In this document: positions 33,478-42,641 of the stretch, one piece after another
Position numbering within the stretch: the stretch's first letter is position 1
How the letters are laid out: each line of letters starts with the position of its first letter
Virus record (IMG/VR): IMGVR_UViG_3300028608_000014
Location: 1 to 62,294 of that record
DNA from: a virus
Direction: 5' to 3' (one strand)
Length of the DNA stretch: 62,294 nt
Notes under the pieces: model-generated
What the model saw: only the letters and a program-made list of their open reading frames with translations
Databases searched by the model: none
What the model was told of the DNA's origin: nothing
Position numbers and translations under genes: made by a program

Positions 33478-36400
33478 CGGTTGCGTCCTTCTGCTGCGAG
33501 CTGGCGGTTGCCGTCGTTGACGGAGGTGGCGAGTTCCCGGCTGTCGGCGTAGAGCCGGATCTCCTGCTTCAGCGAGGCGAGGAAGCTCAGCGTCTCGGCG
33601 TCCAGGCCCACGATGGAGGGCATGCCGTAGCCGGTGCCGGAGGCCCCGGACGGGGAGCCGCCGAGGTTGAACTTGGGCAGCGACAGTGTGCGGATCGCCT
33701 CCATGAAGTCCGGGCCGTAGTAGTCCACGGCCTCCTCGGGCTGGATGAACTCCCGGCTGCGGACCTTGATGAGGCCCTTGCCGTCCACCTGGGCCATCAT
33801 GTTGTCCGCACGCGGGTTCTGCGGGGGCCTGCCGGGGACCAGGCCGCCGGAGGCGAACGCCCGGACCTGCCCGCCCCGGTTGTACAGCCTCTGGCCGGTG
33901 TCCTTGCCATCGACGCTGACGCGGTAGACCTGCTGGCCGCCGTTCTTTTCGTCCGCGCCGAGGAAGTAGCCCGGAATCTTTTCGACCGTGCCGGTCTTCA
34001 CGTCCACGGTGATGCTCCCGTGCCGGGGCGTGGTGAGGCCATCGAAAAGTGCGCCGAGGGCTTCAAGCTTGCCGGTGGCCTCCTCGGTGTCGGCCTCGAC
34101 TTTGGTGGGCTTCAGGAAGGGCACACGGTTCACGACGCCGATGTAGCGTTCCATGCTGCCCTGCATCCCGGCCACGGCACCCATGTTCAGGCCCATCTGA
34201 CCGACGTCGGTCTGGAACTGGGCGGTCAGCTGGGCGGCCTTGGCCCGGACCTGATCCACGGATGCGCCCGTGTTGGCGTAGGCCACCACCATGTCGATCA
34301 TCTTGGTCTCCAGGTCGCGCAGCGCGGCCCGGTTGTCGATGGCCGCCTGGGAGAAGCCGGTGAGCTTGCCGATGCCGTCGGCCAGTTCGCGCGACTGCTT
34401 GTTGGTCGCGTCGATGTCCTTCTGCTTCGCGGCGGCGGCGTCCAGCGCGGTCTGGGCCTGGTTGCCGTAGTCCATGGCCCGGTCGGTCTCGCCGTATTTG
34501 AGCGAGATGCGCTGCTCGATCTTGGCCTTGTTGGCGTCGATCAGATCCTTGTTCCGCTCGTTGTTGAGTTCCTTGACCTTCTCCTTCATGTCGGAGAGCT
34601 GCTGCAGCTCCTCCTCGTGCTTCTTGGTGATTGCGTTCAGCGCGGAGTGGTAGGCGTCGGTGGCCGAGACCATGCCGTACTGCTTGTCGAACGCGGACAT
34701 CAGGCCGGTCTTCAGCCGGTTCGCGTAATCGTTGATCTTGGACGTGGCCTCATCAATGCCGTCGCCCATGTCCTGCCAGACTTCTTCGTTTTTCTTCCTG
34801 GCCTTCTCGGCCGCGTCCTGGACCTTCTTGTAGCCGTCGGCCACCGCGTCCAGGTTCAGGCCCGGCATGGCCAGGTCGGCCTCCTGCTTGGTCTTGACCT
34901 GCTTGGGTGCAGCAACGGTGGTGGAGACCATGCCGGGGCGCGTGCTGGTGGGGCCGTTGCCGTACCAGTCGCGCCCCAGCGCGAGGTTGGAGGAGCCCTT
35001 GAAAAAGCCTCCCGCCTGGTTGTCGCCGCCCGTCCTGAAGGCGTAATCGTATTCTTTCTGCAGCTGGGCCAGTTCCTGCTTGGCGTAGGTGGAGAAGTTC
35101 TTCACGTTGGCGATGGCGGCTGTGGTGTCCGCGTTGACGTCGGCGGTGTAAGTGTCGTCGGTGATGGAGACGATGAGCTTCTGGAGCTGCTTGCCCTTCT
35201 CGGAGGCAGGATCGGTCAGAGCATTGACCACCACGTTGTAGTCCCAGCCGGTGATGGTTGCCAGGTATGAGGCCAGCCGCAGGACTTCGGTCTTGGCCTC
35301 CGAGGAGTCCGCGCCGACTTTCAGCGTCGGCGCGACCTGATCGAGGAGGATCTGCGCGGCGGTACGGGTGTCCCTGGCCACGGCAGTGACCTGCGTGGGG
35401 TCGGTTTTCACCGGGATGGTGACCGGCCGGCCGCCGATGGCGGCCTCGAACACGGCCTTGGTCTGGTTGGCCATCGCAACGATGGGCGTGGGGTCGCCGC
35501 CCGTGGCGCGGATTTTGGCGATGAGCGCGTCCACAAACTGGGCGTAGCCCTGCGCGGCCTGCTGCGCGGTTGCCATGTCCTTGTCCATGAGGTTCTTGTA
35601 GTAGTCACGGGCGGACTGCAGGCCTTCTTCGAGGTTCTCGATGTTGGTGCGCCCGCCCTCGGAGCGGGTGTCGAAGGCCCCGGACTTGCCGAGCCCCTCA
35701 CCGATTTTCGCCATGGAGCCCTGCAGCTTGGTCTCGGCGTTGAGAGTGCCGAAGATGGTGTCGTTCAGGGCCTTCAGGGCGTCATCCATTTTTTCGATGG
35801 CCGTCTTGGCGGTCTCGAAATCTTCCGGCAGATCTGCGGCGGCCGAGCCCGCCTTGGGCGCGGCGGCCTCGACGTCTTTCAGCCCTTCGGCGGCGGACTT
35901 TTCGCTTTCGGCCATTTCCTTGGCGACACGCCCCAGCCAGCCGTAGGCGTCCACCTTGCCCTTGTCGAAGCCGGCCTTGCCCTTCAGTTCATCCATTTTC
36001 GCCTGGAATTTGGCCGCTGACTCGGTGCCGCCGGACACGGCGTCCACGATGTCCTCGAAGGAGACCCCCACCGAGCGTGCCACCTCGGTCACGCTCTGGT
36101 TCAGCCTTTCAAAGCTGATGTCACCCTCGGAGATGGAGAGCTGGACCTTGCGCTCGTTCAGGGCCTTGGCTACCGCATATCGGCCGGACTCGGCTCCGGC
36201 CTGCATGGCCTCGGCAATGGTCTTCCCCGCCGCCTGGGCCTCCATGGAGGCGTTCAGGAAGCCGCCCGCCAGCACGGCCAGGGCACCGATGGCAATGCCG
36301 ATGGGGCCTCCGGTCATGGCCAGCAGCCCGGAGGCGAATTTGCCTACCCGCGAGGTGCCCGTGCCCATGGCCCCGGCCGTGGCCACGGTGCTGGTGGCCA

Positions 36401-38195
36401 GTTGGGCGTTGGCTCCGGAGGCCGCCGTCGCAGCCGCCGAGTGCCGCCCCAGCGCTGCGCTGGAGGCGTTGGACTGGCCGGAGAGCAGTGTGAAGGTCCG
36501 GCCCAGTTCTTTGAGGACACCGGAGAGGGACATGGCCGAGACGACGGCGCGGTTGCCCGCCATCTGCTGGAAGCCGATCAGCCCGGCCAGGACGAACGCC
36601 TGCGCGGCCTTGAAGCCGAGGAACACGGCGGTCACGGCCGCGAAGCCCAGCAGGAGCGCGATCAGCCCGCCCACCAGCGGAACCTGGCGGATCAGGTCAT
36701 CGAGCCCGTTGGCCAGCCCTGCCACGATGTCGATGACCGCCGCCAGGGGTGCCAGGGAGGCCCCGCCCACGGAATCCGCCAGGTTGGACCAGGCGTTGGC
36801 CAGCTTCTGCAGCTTGGCGATCACGGTGTCAAAGACCGGCTTGGCCATCTGGTCCAACGCGGTTCCCTCGGTGAAGCCCTTGTCGGCTGCCTTCATCGAA
36901 AGGGCCAGTGTGTCGTAGCCGACGGCGAGCTTGGTCAGCGCGGAGACGTCGCGGGAGGCCTTGATGCCCATCGCGTCGAACGCAGCCGTCTTCTCGGCGC
37001 TGGAGAGGCCATGCAGCCCCTCGATGACCCTGTTGAAGAACTCGGACGGGTCAGACTCCCACAGGGCCTTTGCCTGCTCGCCGGAGAGATTGCCGATGAC
37101 TTTGCCGTAGGTCTCCAGTTCGGGGGCACCCTCGGCGGCGAGCCGGTTGATCTGGCCGAACACACGGGTCAGGGTGCCCCGGGCGAGTTCGGGCTGGACC
37201 CGCACCGAGGCAAGCGCGGCGGCCAGGCCGATGGTCTGCTCGGCGGTCATCCCGGCATTCGCGCCAAGGGAGCCGATCTGGTTCATCATCGAGGCAATTT
37301 CCGGATCGGTGGCCACCGTCTTGGCACCGACGTAGGCGATGGCCGAGCCCACCTTGTTGAAGAAATCCGGGATCGTCCTGTCCGGGTTGAAGCTGGATTC
37401 CAGGCGGCCGAACAGCTGGGCGGACTGGTCCGCGCCGATGCCGGTCACGGCCACGAACTTGGCGGCGGTCTCGGTAAAGGCCGAGAGCTGATCGTTGGCG
37501 ATGCCCATCTGCGCGCCGAGTTGGGTGATCCGGGTCAGCTCCGCGAAGCCCACCGGGATGTCGCGGGCGATGTCCTTGATGGAGTTGCGCAGTTCCAGGC
37601 CGCCATTGGTCAGATCCTCGGTCACACGCAGCACCTGGGCGAAGTCGCGCTGATAGGCCATCGACACGGCGGCGGTGGCAGCCGGGACGGCCATGAGCGC
37701 GCCGGAGAGGATGCCGAGGGTGGCCCCGACGTCGTACATCATGTACCGGGTGTTGGACAGACTCTCGGTCATTCGCCGGTTCGCGTCGGCAGCGTTGGCG
37801 GTGGTACGGGCGGCACGTTCCTGGATGGCCGCGGTGCGGGCGTCGGCGGTAGCCCCCTGGGCCTTGGCCTGGTTCTTGCGGGCCTCGAACATCGCCGTCT
37901 TGGCGGCTTCCTGGTTGGCCTTGGCGTCGGCGGTGGTTTTGATCGCGGTGGCGCGGGCGGCGGAGACCATGTTGGCGGCTTCATCCTTGGCCGCCGCCGC
38001 GTTCTGCCGCCGCGCCGCCGCCAGCGCCGTCATCTTCCCGGCGGCCTCTGCGATATTCGTTTTGGATTCGTTGAGGGTCTTGTTGAAGTCCCGGAATTGC
38101 GCGGCGTTTTCCTTGACCTCCGCTTTGAGGTTGCGCAGGTTGTTTACCGCGTCCGCTGTGGAAATTTCCACCTTTGCGTCAAACGAGCCTGCCAA
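33474..38195 (-). CDS. Tail tape measure protein
   Basis: 1573 residues, the longest gene. N-terminal 170 residues are a long Ala/Lys/Glu coiled coil; then TP901-type tape-measure signatures (VLRVTEDLTNGGLELRNSI, GIGADQSAQLFGRL). Hydrophobic segments near 480-520 (LIALLLGFAAVTAVFLGF) and 600-640 are typical of the membrane-interacting part. With the usual 1.5 angstrom per residue, the tail would be roughly 240 nm. It is preceded by the frameshifted chaperone pair. Confidence 0.95.
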   Translation of the reverse strand: MAGSFDAKVEISTADAVNNLRNLKAEVKENAAQFRDFNKTLNESKTNIAEAAGKMTALAAARRQNAAAAKDEAANMVSAARATAIKTTADAKANQEAAKTAMFEARKNQAKAQGATADARTAAIQERAARTTANAADANRRMTESLSNTRYMMYDVGATLGILSGALMAVPAATAAVSMAYQRDFAQVLRVTEDLTNGGLELRNSIKDIARDIPVGFAELTRITQLGAQMGIANDQLSAFTETAAKFVAVTGIGADQSAQLFGRLESSFNPDRTIPDFFNKVGSAIAYVGAKTVATDPEIASMMNQIGSLGANAGMTAEQTIGLAAALASVRVQPELARGTLTRVFGQINRLAAEGAPELETYGKVIGNLSGEQAKALWESDPSEFFNRVIEGLHGLSSAEKTAAFDAMGIKASRDVSALTKLAVGYDTLALSMKAADKGFTEGTALDQMAKPVFDTVIAKLQKLANAWSNLADSVGGASLAPLAAVIDIVAGLANGLDDLIRQVPLVGGLIALLLGFAAVTAVFLGFKAAQAFVLAGLIGFQQMAGNRAVVSAMSLSGVLKELGRTFTLLSGQSNASSAALGRHSAAATAASGANAQLATSTVATAGAMGTGTSRVGKFASGLLAMTGGPIGIAIGALAVLAGGFLNASMEAQAAGKTIAEAMQAGAESGRYAVAKALNERKVQLSISEGDISFERLNQSVTEVARSVGVSFEDIVDAVSGGTESAAKFQAKMDELKGKAGFDKGKVDAYGWLGRVAKEMAESEKSAAEGLKDVEAAAPKAGSAAADLPEDFETAKTAIEKMDDALKALNDTIFGTLNAETKLQGSMAKIGEGLGKSGAFDTRSEGGRTNIENLEEGLQSARDYYKNLMDKDMATAQQAAQGYAQFVDALIAKIRATGGDPTPIVAMANQTKAVFEAAIGGRPVTIPVKTDPTQVTAVARDTRTAAQILLDQVAPTLKVGADSSEAKTEVLRLASYLATITGWDYNVVVNALTDPASEKGKQLQKLIVSITDDTYTADVNADTTAAIANVKNFSTYAKQELAQLQKEYDYAFRTGGDNQAGGFFKGSSNLALGRDWYGNGPTSTRPGMVSTTVAAPKQVKTKQEADLAMPGLNLDAVADGYKKVQDAAEKARKKNEEVWQDMGDGIDEATSKINDYANRLKTGLMSAFDKQYGMVSATDAYHSALNAITKKHEEELQQLSDMKEKVKELNNERNKDLIDANKAKIEQRISLKYGETDRAMDYGNQAQTALDAAAAKQKDIDATNKQSRELADGIGKLTGFSQAAIDNRAALRDLETKMIDMVVAYANTGASVDQVRAKAAQLTAQFQTDVGQMGLNMGAVAGMQGSMERYIGVVNRVPFLKPTKVEADTEEATGKLEALGALFDGLTTPRHGSITVDVKTGTVEKIPGYFLGADEKNGGQQVYRVSVDGKDTGQRLYNRGGQVRAFASGGLVPGRPPQNPRADNMMAQVDGKGLIKVRSREFIQPEEAVDYYGPDFMEAIRTLSLPKFNLGGSPSGASGTGYGMPSIVGLDAETLSFLASLKQEIRLYADSRELATSVNDGNRQLAAEGRNR

Positions 38196-38232
38196 AATAA
38201 CACCGCCAATTCCACCGGGTAATGAATCATCC

Positions 38233-38257
38233 CCAGTCTATCAATTGGTGGTTTTGT
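38233..38257 (-). promoter_or_regulatory. Late motif (extended -10) upstream of tape measure
   Basis: On the minus strand, ACCAATTGATAGACTGG contains TG-A-TAGACT, an extended -10. The same 24-25 bp motif occurs before several late genes (39520, 40844, 42572, 45752, 48536). Confidence 0.55.
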
Positions 38258-38271
38258 GCCCTGTAAATAGT

Positions 38272-38305
38272 AAATGCAGCCCCATCAATTGATAGGGCTG
38301 CATTT
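38272..38305 (-). other. 11-bp hairpin between chaperone and tape measure genes
   Basis: AAATGCAGCCC (38272-38282) pairs perfectly with GGGCTGCATTT (38295-38305); the loop itself contains ATCAATTGAT. There is no long U-run on the minus strand, so attenuation or RNA processing is likelier than full termination. Confidence 0.6.
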
Positions 38306-39473
38306 CAGGCGACGGCCGTTTGTTTTTCCTTTTCCCGCGCCGCTTTCAGCGCGGCCTTGCGCAGCTTCGCCGCATAGAAATCCGAGCGGCCCGGCAGCTC
38401 CTCGTGACCTTCGGCCGGGACGGCGCGCACCGTGTACCGTTCGCCGGGGCGGGGCTTGCGGTCCTTGCCCTGGTCATCAGCGTGCTTGCACGAGTAGCAG
38501 ATGTGCAGATCTTCGGTGAAGCCGACGGCCGAGTCCTCCGAGTAGGCGTACCAGATGGGCACACCGCAGGAGGGGCATTTCTCCTCGGTCAGCACCTGCA
38601 CCGCATGCGCGAGGGCGTAGTCCGCCGGGTGGTGCTCACGCGGGTCTTGGGCATTGCGGAGGATCGCGGACGGAGACCAGCCCCACGCCTGCGCCGTCTT
38701 CACCATCGCGACGTACTCGCGGTTGCGCGGCCAGGTCAGGGCTTCGACAAAAAATCCGCGTCCTGCTCGATGGCCCGGTTGAACAGGGTGTGCGCGAAGG
38801 ACAGATCCTGCATCTTCAGCCGGAGCTTCTCGTACTCGGTCTCCAGCAGGATCTCGTGCAGGCCTTCGACGTCCGGGGCCTTCCAGACCTTGGAGTCCAC
38901 CTCGCCCTTGGCGTTCTCCACTTTGACGATGGCGGCGGCGATGCACTCGAAGTTGACCAGGTTGTTCCGGGCCATGTTCCGCTCGAAGACCTCCAGCTCG
39001 TACTCCTCCTGGCCATCCTCATCCTGGGGGTAGTTCTTCCGGGCCGGGGGCTTGATGGCCTTGCGGCATTTCTTGTCGATCAGCTCGACCAGTTTGGGGG
39101 CCACGCCGCGCATGTGGAAGATCAGCGCCGTGGCGTTGACCTGCCCGATGAGCCGGGCCACCTTGGCTTCCGCCTCGCCGGCCTCCTGCTTTTTGGCCTC
39201 GGCTTCGGCGAGCTTGTCAGCGTAGCCTTCCGGTTCGGCAATGCTGGACTCCGCCTGCAGCATTGCCTCGGCCTCCTTGAATGCCCGCTCGGACTCCCAG
39301 CCGAGCCGGGCGGCCTCCTCGGCTTCGAGGTTCATGGTGTGCGCGAGGGCGGCGTTGATGCGCACCACCACCTTGTCGGCGGGGTAGGTCTGTCCCGACA
39401 GTGCCTGCTGGACGTCGAACGTTGCCGGGGATTTCAGTTCCTCGGCGGCGGCGACTGCGGCGTCAATGCTCAT
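38305..39473 (-). CDS. Tail assembly chaperone, -1 frameshifted long form
   Basis: The short form reads to 38736. At 38754-38748 the minus strand reads T TTT TTG, a canonical -1 slippery heptamer (X XXY YYZ), 12 bases before the stop. A -1 shift continues in the frame ending at 38305, giving about 389 residues. This is the G/GT chaperone arrangement before tape measure genes. The added 147 residues contain a two-CxxC zinc ribbon (CPSC and CYSC), unusual for a tail chaperone. Confidence 0.85.
38736..39473 (-). CDS. Tail assembly chaperone, short form
   Basis: 245 residues, mostly helical, with an Ala/Glu-rich centre (residues 60-110) and C-terminal EQDADFLSKP at the slippery site. It binds and protects the tape measure protein during tail assembly, as known for lambda gpG. 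A hairpin and a late motif lie upstream of its start. Confidence 0.85.
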   Translation of the reverse strand: MSIDAAVAAAEELKSPATFDVQQALSGQTYPADKVVVRINAALAHTMNLEAEEAARLGWESERAFKEAEAMLQAESSIAEPEGYADKLAEAEAKKQEAGEAEAKVARLIGQVNATALIFHMRGVAPKLVELIDKKCRKAIKPPARKNYPQDEDGQEEYELEVFERNMARNNLVNFECIAAAIVKVENAKGEVDSKVWKAPDVEGLHEILLETEYEKLRLKMQDLSFAHTLFNRAIEQDADFLSKP

Positions 39474-39491
39474 GTGTGCCCCTATAGGTCT

Positions 39492-39521
39492 GTAGCCCGG
39501 TAGATTTTTCTACCGGGCTAC
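39492..39521 (-). other. 13-bp perfect hairpin after the tail tube gene
   Basis: GTAGCCCGGTAGA (39492-39504) pairs perfectly with TCTACCGGGCTAC (39509-39521), loop TTTT. No U-run follows on the minus strand. It lies between tail tube and chaperone genes, where phages often reduce expression of downstream genes. Confidence 0.7.
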
Positions 39522-39542
39522 AGCTTACCAAACAGGGTTATG
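39520..39542 (-). promoter_or_regulatory. Late motif upstream of chaperone gene
   Basis: Minus strand ATAACCCTGTTTGGTAAGCTG contains TG-G-TAAGCT, an extended -10 similar to the other late motifs; it overlaps the hairpin at 39492. Confidence 0.45.
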
Positions 39543-40059
39543 CGACTACCGTGCGGTTGAGGTAGAACTCGCCCTGCGCGCCGAACTCGATCTCGACGCG
39601 GTTGGGGGCACCCTTGTCGCCGTCCAGCTCGCGCACGAAATCGTTGATGAACCGGAACACGGAGACCTCCTGCCCGACGGCGTAGGCCACGGTCTTCTTG
39701 TGGCCGAAGCGCTTGACCAGCCAGCCCTCGACGCGGCCGTCCTTCCACAGCTCGAAGGCCGTGGTGAAGATGGTGGCGTTCTCGGGGGCGGCGTTGCTGC
39801 CGGAGCCGATGTCATCCTTGAAGATGGTCAGCAGACCCTCATAGTTGCCGATGGTGGGCGTTTCCCGGTTGCCGTCGTCACCGATGGTCTTGGAGTCGTC
39901 CGTGTCCGAGGCCGTGGCACCGAGCTTGTAGCCGGGCTCGATGGCGTCGGTGAGGTTGGTGGCCAGGTTCAGCTCGGACGCCTTGGGCGCACCGGGCGTG
40001 GTGAGTCCGGCAACCGGAACCCAGTCGATCCGGATGTTCGGGGGGAGCATTTTCGTCAT
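39538..40059 (-). CDS. Major tail (tube) protein, second paralogue
   Basis: 173 residues. AIEPGYKLGATASDTDDSKT, NYEGLLTIFKD and AYAVGQEVSVFRFI align with the neighbouring 40071 gene product. Such proteins polymerise into the tail tube. Presence of two tandem copies is unusual. Confidence 0.85.
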   Translation of the reverse strand: MTKMLPPNIRIDWVPVAGLTTPGAPKASELNLATNLTDAIEPGYKLGATASDTDDSKTIGDDGNRETPTIGNYEGLLTIFKDDIGSGSNAAPENATIFTTAFELWKDGRVEGWLVKRFGHKKTVAYAVGQEVSVFRFINDFVRELDGDKGAPNRVEIEFGAQGEFYLNRTVVA

Positions 40060-40070
40060 GTCAGATCTCC

Positions 40071-40574
40071 TTAGACCAGAGCCTTGAACAGCGCCATGCT
40101 GGCCTGCTGCTTGAAGTCCACAGTGAACCGGACGGGGGCGGAGGCGTCATCGACGTCCTGCGGGTTGTCGGGGATGAACCGGAAGGAGGAAACCTCCTGG
40201 CCGGCCGCCGGGGCGACGTCACGGGTGTAGCCGACCCGGCGCACCAGGTAGCCCTCCTGCTGGGCCTCGGTGCCGTCCTTGAAGAAGTCCCAGGCCTTGG
40301 CGAAGTCGGTGGTGGTGGCCGCCAGGTCGCCTTCGCGGAACATCGTCAGCGAGCCCTCGTAATTGGGGAGCGTGAACGTGTCGGTGTTGGCGTTGTCGCA
40401 GATCGTGGAGGAGTTGTCCACGTCGGACTTGACCGGCCCGAGCTTGTAGCCCTGCTCGATGGCGCAGCTGATGTTCCGTGCGGCGGTCAGCAGCGCAGCC
40501 TGCGGTGCGTCAGGGTTGTACGTCGGATCTGTGACCCACCAAATGCTGGTGCGGCCCGACATCTGCTTTCCCAT
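40071..40574 (-). CDS. Major tail (tube) protein, first paralogue
   Basis: 167 residues, colinear with the 39538 gene product: AIEQGYKLGPVKSDVDNSST, NYEGSLTMFRE and APAAGQEVSSFRFI. Identity looks moderate, so the duplication is old or was acquired. One copy could be the main tube protein and the other a tail-terminal or minor form. Confidence 0.85.
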   Translation of the reverse strand: MGKQMSGRTSIWWVTDPTYNPDAPQAALLTAARNISCAIEQGYKLGPVKSDVDNSSTICDNANTDTFTLPNYEGSLTMFREGDLAATTTDFAKAWDFFKDGTEAQQEGYLVRRVGYTRDVAPAAGQEVSSFRFIPDNPQDVDDASAPVRFTVDFKQQASMALFKALV

Positions 40575-40814
40575 TTACTTGACCCCTTCTTCCATGGCGG
40601 CTGCTTTCGCAGCGGCTGCGGCTGCGGACTTCGGAGACGGAGTGCGGTACTCGCCGTACAGTTCCATTTCTTCCTTGCGCCGGAGTTCGATGATCTGAGC
40701 CTCCGACAGCTCCTTAAAAAGGTCCGGGTAGATGGTATCCACATACCGGCGAGGGACCGTGGAAACTTTCGCCGTTTTTGTGTGGAGAGTCGTTACAAAA
40801 TCGCTGGCGGCCAT
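40575..40814 (-). CDS. Hypothetical protein, 79 aa
   Basis: Helical, charged, with a C-terminal Ala/Lys tract (SPKSAAAAAAKAAAMEEG). It sits between tail terminator-type and tail tube genes, so a virion-assembly role is likely but unproven. Confidence 0.65.
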   Translation of the reverse strand: MAASDFVTTLHTKTAKVSTVPRRYVDTIYPDLFKELSEAQIIELRRKEEMELYGEYRTPSPKSAAAAAAKAAAMEEGVK

Positions 40815-40843
40815 GCAATTCTCCTAAAGTCTAATCACTCATT

Positions 40844-40868
40844 CAAGTTTAGCAGTTGGGCATTTCAG
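40844..40868 (-). promoter_or_regulatory. Late motif upstream of the 79-aa gene
   Basis: Minus strand AAATGCCCAACTGCTAAACTTG has TG-C-TAAACT as extended -10; 30 bp from the ATG at 40814. Confidence 0.55.
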
Positions 40869-41293
40869 GGATTCATAATAAAGCGGAACGCCTGCGCCGC
40901 CGAATAACGCGCAGGGTCCGCCAATGTGGAACTCTCACCGATTCCGGCAAAGAATGCAGGACGAATTTCCCCGCAGTTTGTCGGCTCGAAGCCGAGCAGT
41001 TTCTTCAGGAGCGCCGCATTCACGGCGCGGGCGCTGGCCTTTGTGCTCGCCACGGAATGCCCGCTGAATTGCTGGAGATACCCGTCAAGTTCCGCCCCGG
41101 CAATTCCCTGGTTCCCGTTCGGGGCCTCGGTAATTCCGGTGAAATCCAACACAATGTAGGGACGGATCTGGGTGGAGCCGGGGATAAGTTTGGGCTGCCA
41201 GCCGTCGGGCACACCCCCTTCGAAGACGTCGGCTCCGGGCGTCTCCCGGGCGCGGGCCATGATCTGGTTGATGGTGGCGTTCGGGTCAATCAC
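40865..41293 (-). CDS. Tail terminator-like protein
   Basis: 142 residues; N-terminal MIDPNATINQIMARAR and YIVLDFTGITEAPNGNQGIAG match the general pattern of tail terminator/completion proteins. Position between the neck proteins and tail tube genes supports this. Sequence alone is not decisive. Confidence 0.65.
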   Translation of the reverse strand: MIDPNATINQIMARARETPGADVFEGGVPDGWQPKLIPGSTQIRPYIVLDFTGITEAPNGNQGIAGAELDGYLQQFSGHSVASTKASARAVNAALLKKLLGFEPTNCGEIRPAFFAGIGESSTLADPARYSAAQAFRFIMNP

Positions 41294-41706
41294 TGTGCCT
41301 TCAGTCCATTCAGGGTCAGGGTGCGGAGCATGGCGGTGTGCGCGGCCTGCAGTGCGTGCATCGGGGCGACGGTGACTGCACCCTTCGTGAAGCCCTCCTC
41401 TTGGAGCAGGAAGTAGCCTTCCTTGATGTTCAGCCAGCCCGCGCGCAGGGTGATGGTGTTGCCCCGGCGCTCGACCTTGGAGTCCAGGGACTGGTTCATC
41501 TTGAACGTCCAGTTGCGGTTTGGCTTGCCTGGGCGCAGCCCGGAGGGGGTGTTGTCGATGGTGTCGTGCGCCGCCTGCTCGCCGTCGATGGCCGCCGTCA
41601 GCGCCACGTCCTGGATGTCTTTGAGCAGGTGGTTCTCGTAGCCCCGGATCGCGCCCAGCAGCCCGTCGGTGACCTCCTTGTGGCCGATCAGCCCGGTCGC
41701 CGGCAT
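41290..41706 (-). CDS. Tail completion/neck protein (HK97 gp10-like)
   Basis: 138 residues; NTPSGLRPGKPNRNWTFKMNQSLDSKVE and FLLQEEGF are typical of HK97 gp10-like minor tail/neck proteins. Overlaps the next gene by ATGA. Joins head connector to tail. Confidence 0.7.
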   Translation of the reverse strand: MPATGLIGHKEVTDGLLGAIRGYENHLLKDIQDVALTAAIDGEQAAHDTIDNTPSGLRPGKPNRNWTFKMNQSLDSKVERRGNTITLRAGWLNIKEGYFLLQEEGFTKGAVTVAPMHALQAAHTAMLRTLTLNGLKAQ

Positions 41707-42161
41707 CAGGAGCCCTGCTTGGCCGAGGTGCGGCAGACCAGGTTCATCACCCAGTCGAAGGAGGAGCCCGCGTCGCCGTGCACGTAGTAGATCTGCCCTT
41801 CCAGCGAGGGGTTGGCCGGGTTCTCCAGCACCACCACACGGTCCCCGGACTGGTAGTTCGGGGCGGTCTCGGGGGCCAGCTCGTTGTCCTCCGGCTCCAG
41901 CGGGATCTGCACCTCGATGACCTGGTTGTCGGCGGCGTCGAAGACGAAATCCCGGCGGGTCGGCCGGGCCACCTTCTCGATGGCCGCCCTGCCCTGGTAC
42001 AGCGGCAGCACGTCGCCCTCGCTCACGGTCCCGGTCTCGGGGTCGTAGACGCCCTCGGTGCCGACGCGCTCGATTCGGACCCGGGAGAGGTGCAGGGACT
42101 TCGCCGTGGCCCGGTGGTGGGTGAGGAAGCGGGGGTGGATGGCGGAGCGGCTCAGCGCCAC
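41706..42161 (-). CDS. Head-tail stopper-like protein (DUF6093 type)
   Basis: 151 residues. VRIERVGTEGVYDPETGTVSE, LYQGRAAIE and SGDRVVVLENPANPSLEGQIYYV are typical of the small beta-barrel stopper proteins in actinophages. They close the connector after packaging. Located directly after the adaptor gene. Confidence 0.75.
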   Translation of the reverse strand: MALSRSAIHPRFLTHHRATAKSLHLSRVRIERVGTEGVYDPETGTVSEGDVLPLYQGRAAIEKVARPTRRDFVFDAADNQVIEVQIPLEPEDNELAPETAPNYQSGDRVVVLENPANPSLEGQIYYVHGDAGSSFDWVMNLVCRTSAKQGS

Positions 42162-42568
42162 AGGATCACCTCGCCCCCGCCGTACTCAAAGAGATCCCAC
42201 TGGGACACCGGGTCCTGGAAGTCCACGATCTCCACGGCAGACTCGGCGTCCAGTTCCTCGGCTTCCTGCCGGGCGCGGGCGCGCAGCGCGGCGGCGTGCA
42301 GCCGGATCGCGTTGGCCACGGACGCGCCGTCGGTCTGGACCGACTCGGAGCGCAGTTTCTTGGAGACGTAGGCCTCGTTGGTGGCCAGGACATCCAGCGC
42401 GTCGGCAGCCGCGTATTTGACGTTCGCGGCATTGATCGTCAAATAGCCGCCGATAAAACCGTCCGAGAAAATGTATTCCCCGCCGTGGTCCTGAATGGTA
42501 TCCCCGATGAGAAGGCGCACCTGCCCGACGGGTGAATTGGGGTCTGCGGGAAAAACGTCTTCGGCCAT
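42152..42568 (-). CDS. Head-tail adaptor
   Basis: 138 residues. SPVGQVRLLIGDT near the N-terminus is the hallmark of phage adaptor/connector proteins; helical core follows (AADALDVLATNEAYVSKKL). It docks beneath the portal. A -10-like TAGAAT sits 6 bases before its ATG, so it may be leaderless. Confidence 0.8.
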   Translation of the reverse strand: MAEDVFPADPNSPVGQVRLLIGDTIQDHGGEYIFSDGFIGGYLTINAANVKYAAADALDVLATNEAYVSKKLRSESVQTDGASVANAIRLHAAALRARARQEAEELDAESAVEIVDFQDPVSQWDLFEYGGGEVILWR

Positions 42569-42571
42569 AAA

Positions 42572-42596
42572 GCAATTCTACCAATTGGCAATTTCA
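42572..42596 (-). promoter_or_regulatory. Late motif upstream of adaptor gene
   Basis: Minus strand AAATTGCCAATTGGTAGAAT contains TG-G-TAGAAT; 6 bases then the ATG at 42568, the expected distance for a leaderless mRNA. Confidence 0.55.
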
Positions 42597-42641
42597 CAAA
42601 AACGGAGGCGGCCGACGGGGAGCAACCGTCGAACCGCCTCC
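42597..42641 (-). terminator. Terminator between capsid and connector genes
   Basis: GGAGGCGG (42604-42611) pairs with CCGCCTCC (42634-42641), inner CGACGG/CCGTCG pairs; on the minus strand a GTTTTTG run follows. The plus-strand flank carries CTACACACAACCACAGGAGC, the early-gene leader sequence, but no gene starts there. Confidence 0.7.

Noticed and set aside
36402-38222. 606-codon plus-strand frame opposite the tape measure gene
   Set aside because: Antisense shadow; the tape measure protein is unmistakable.
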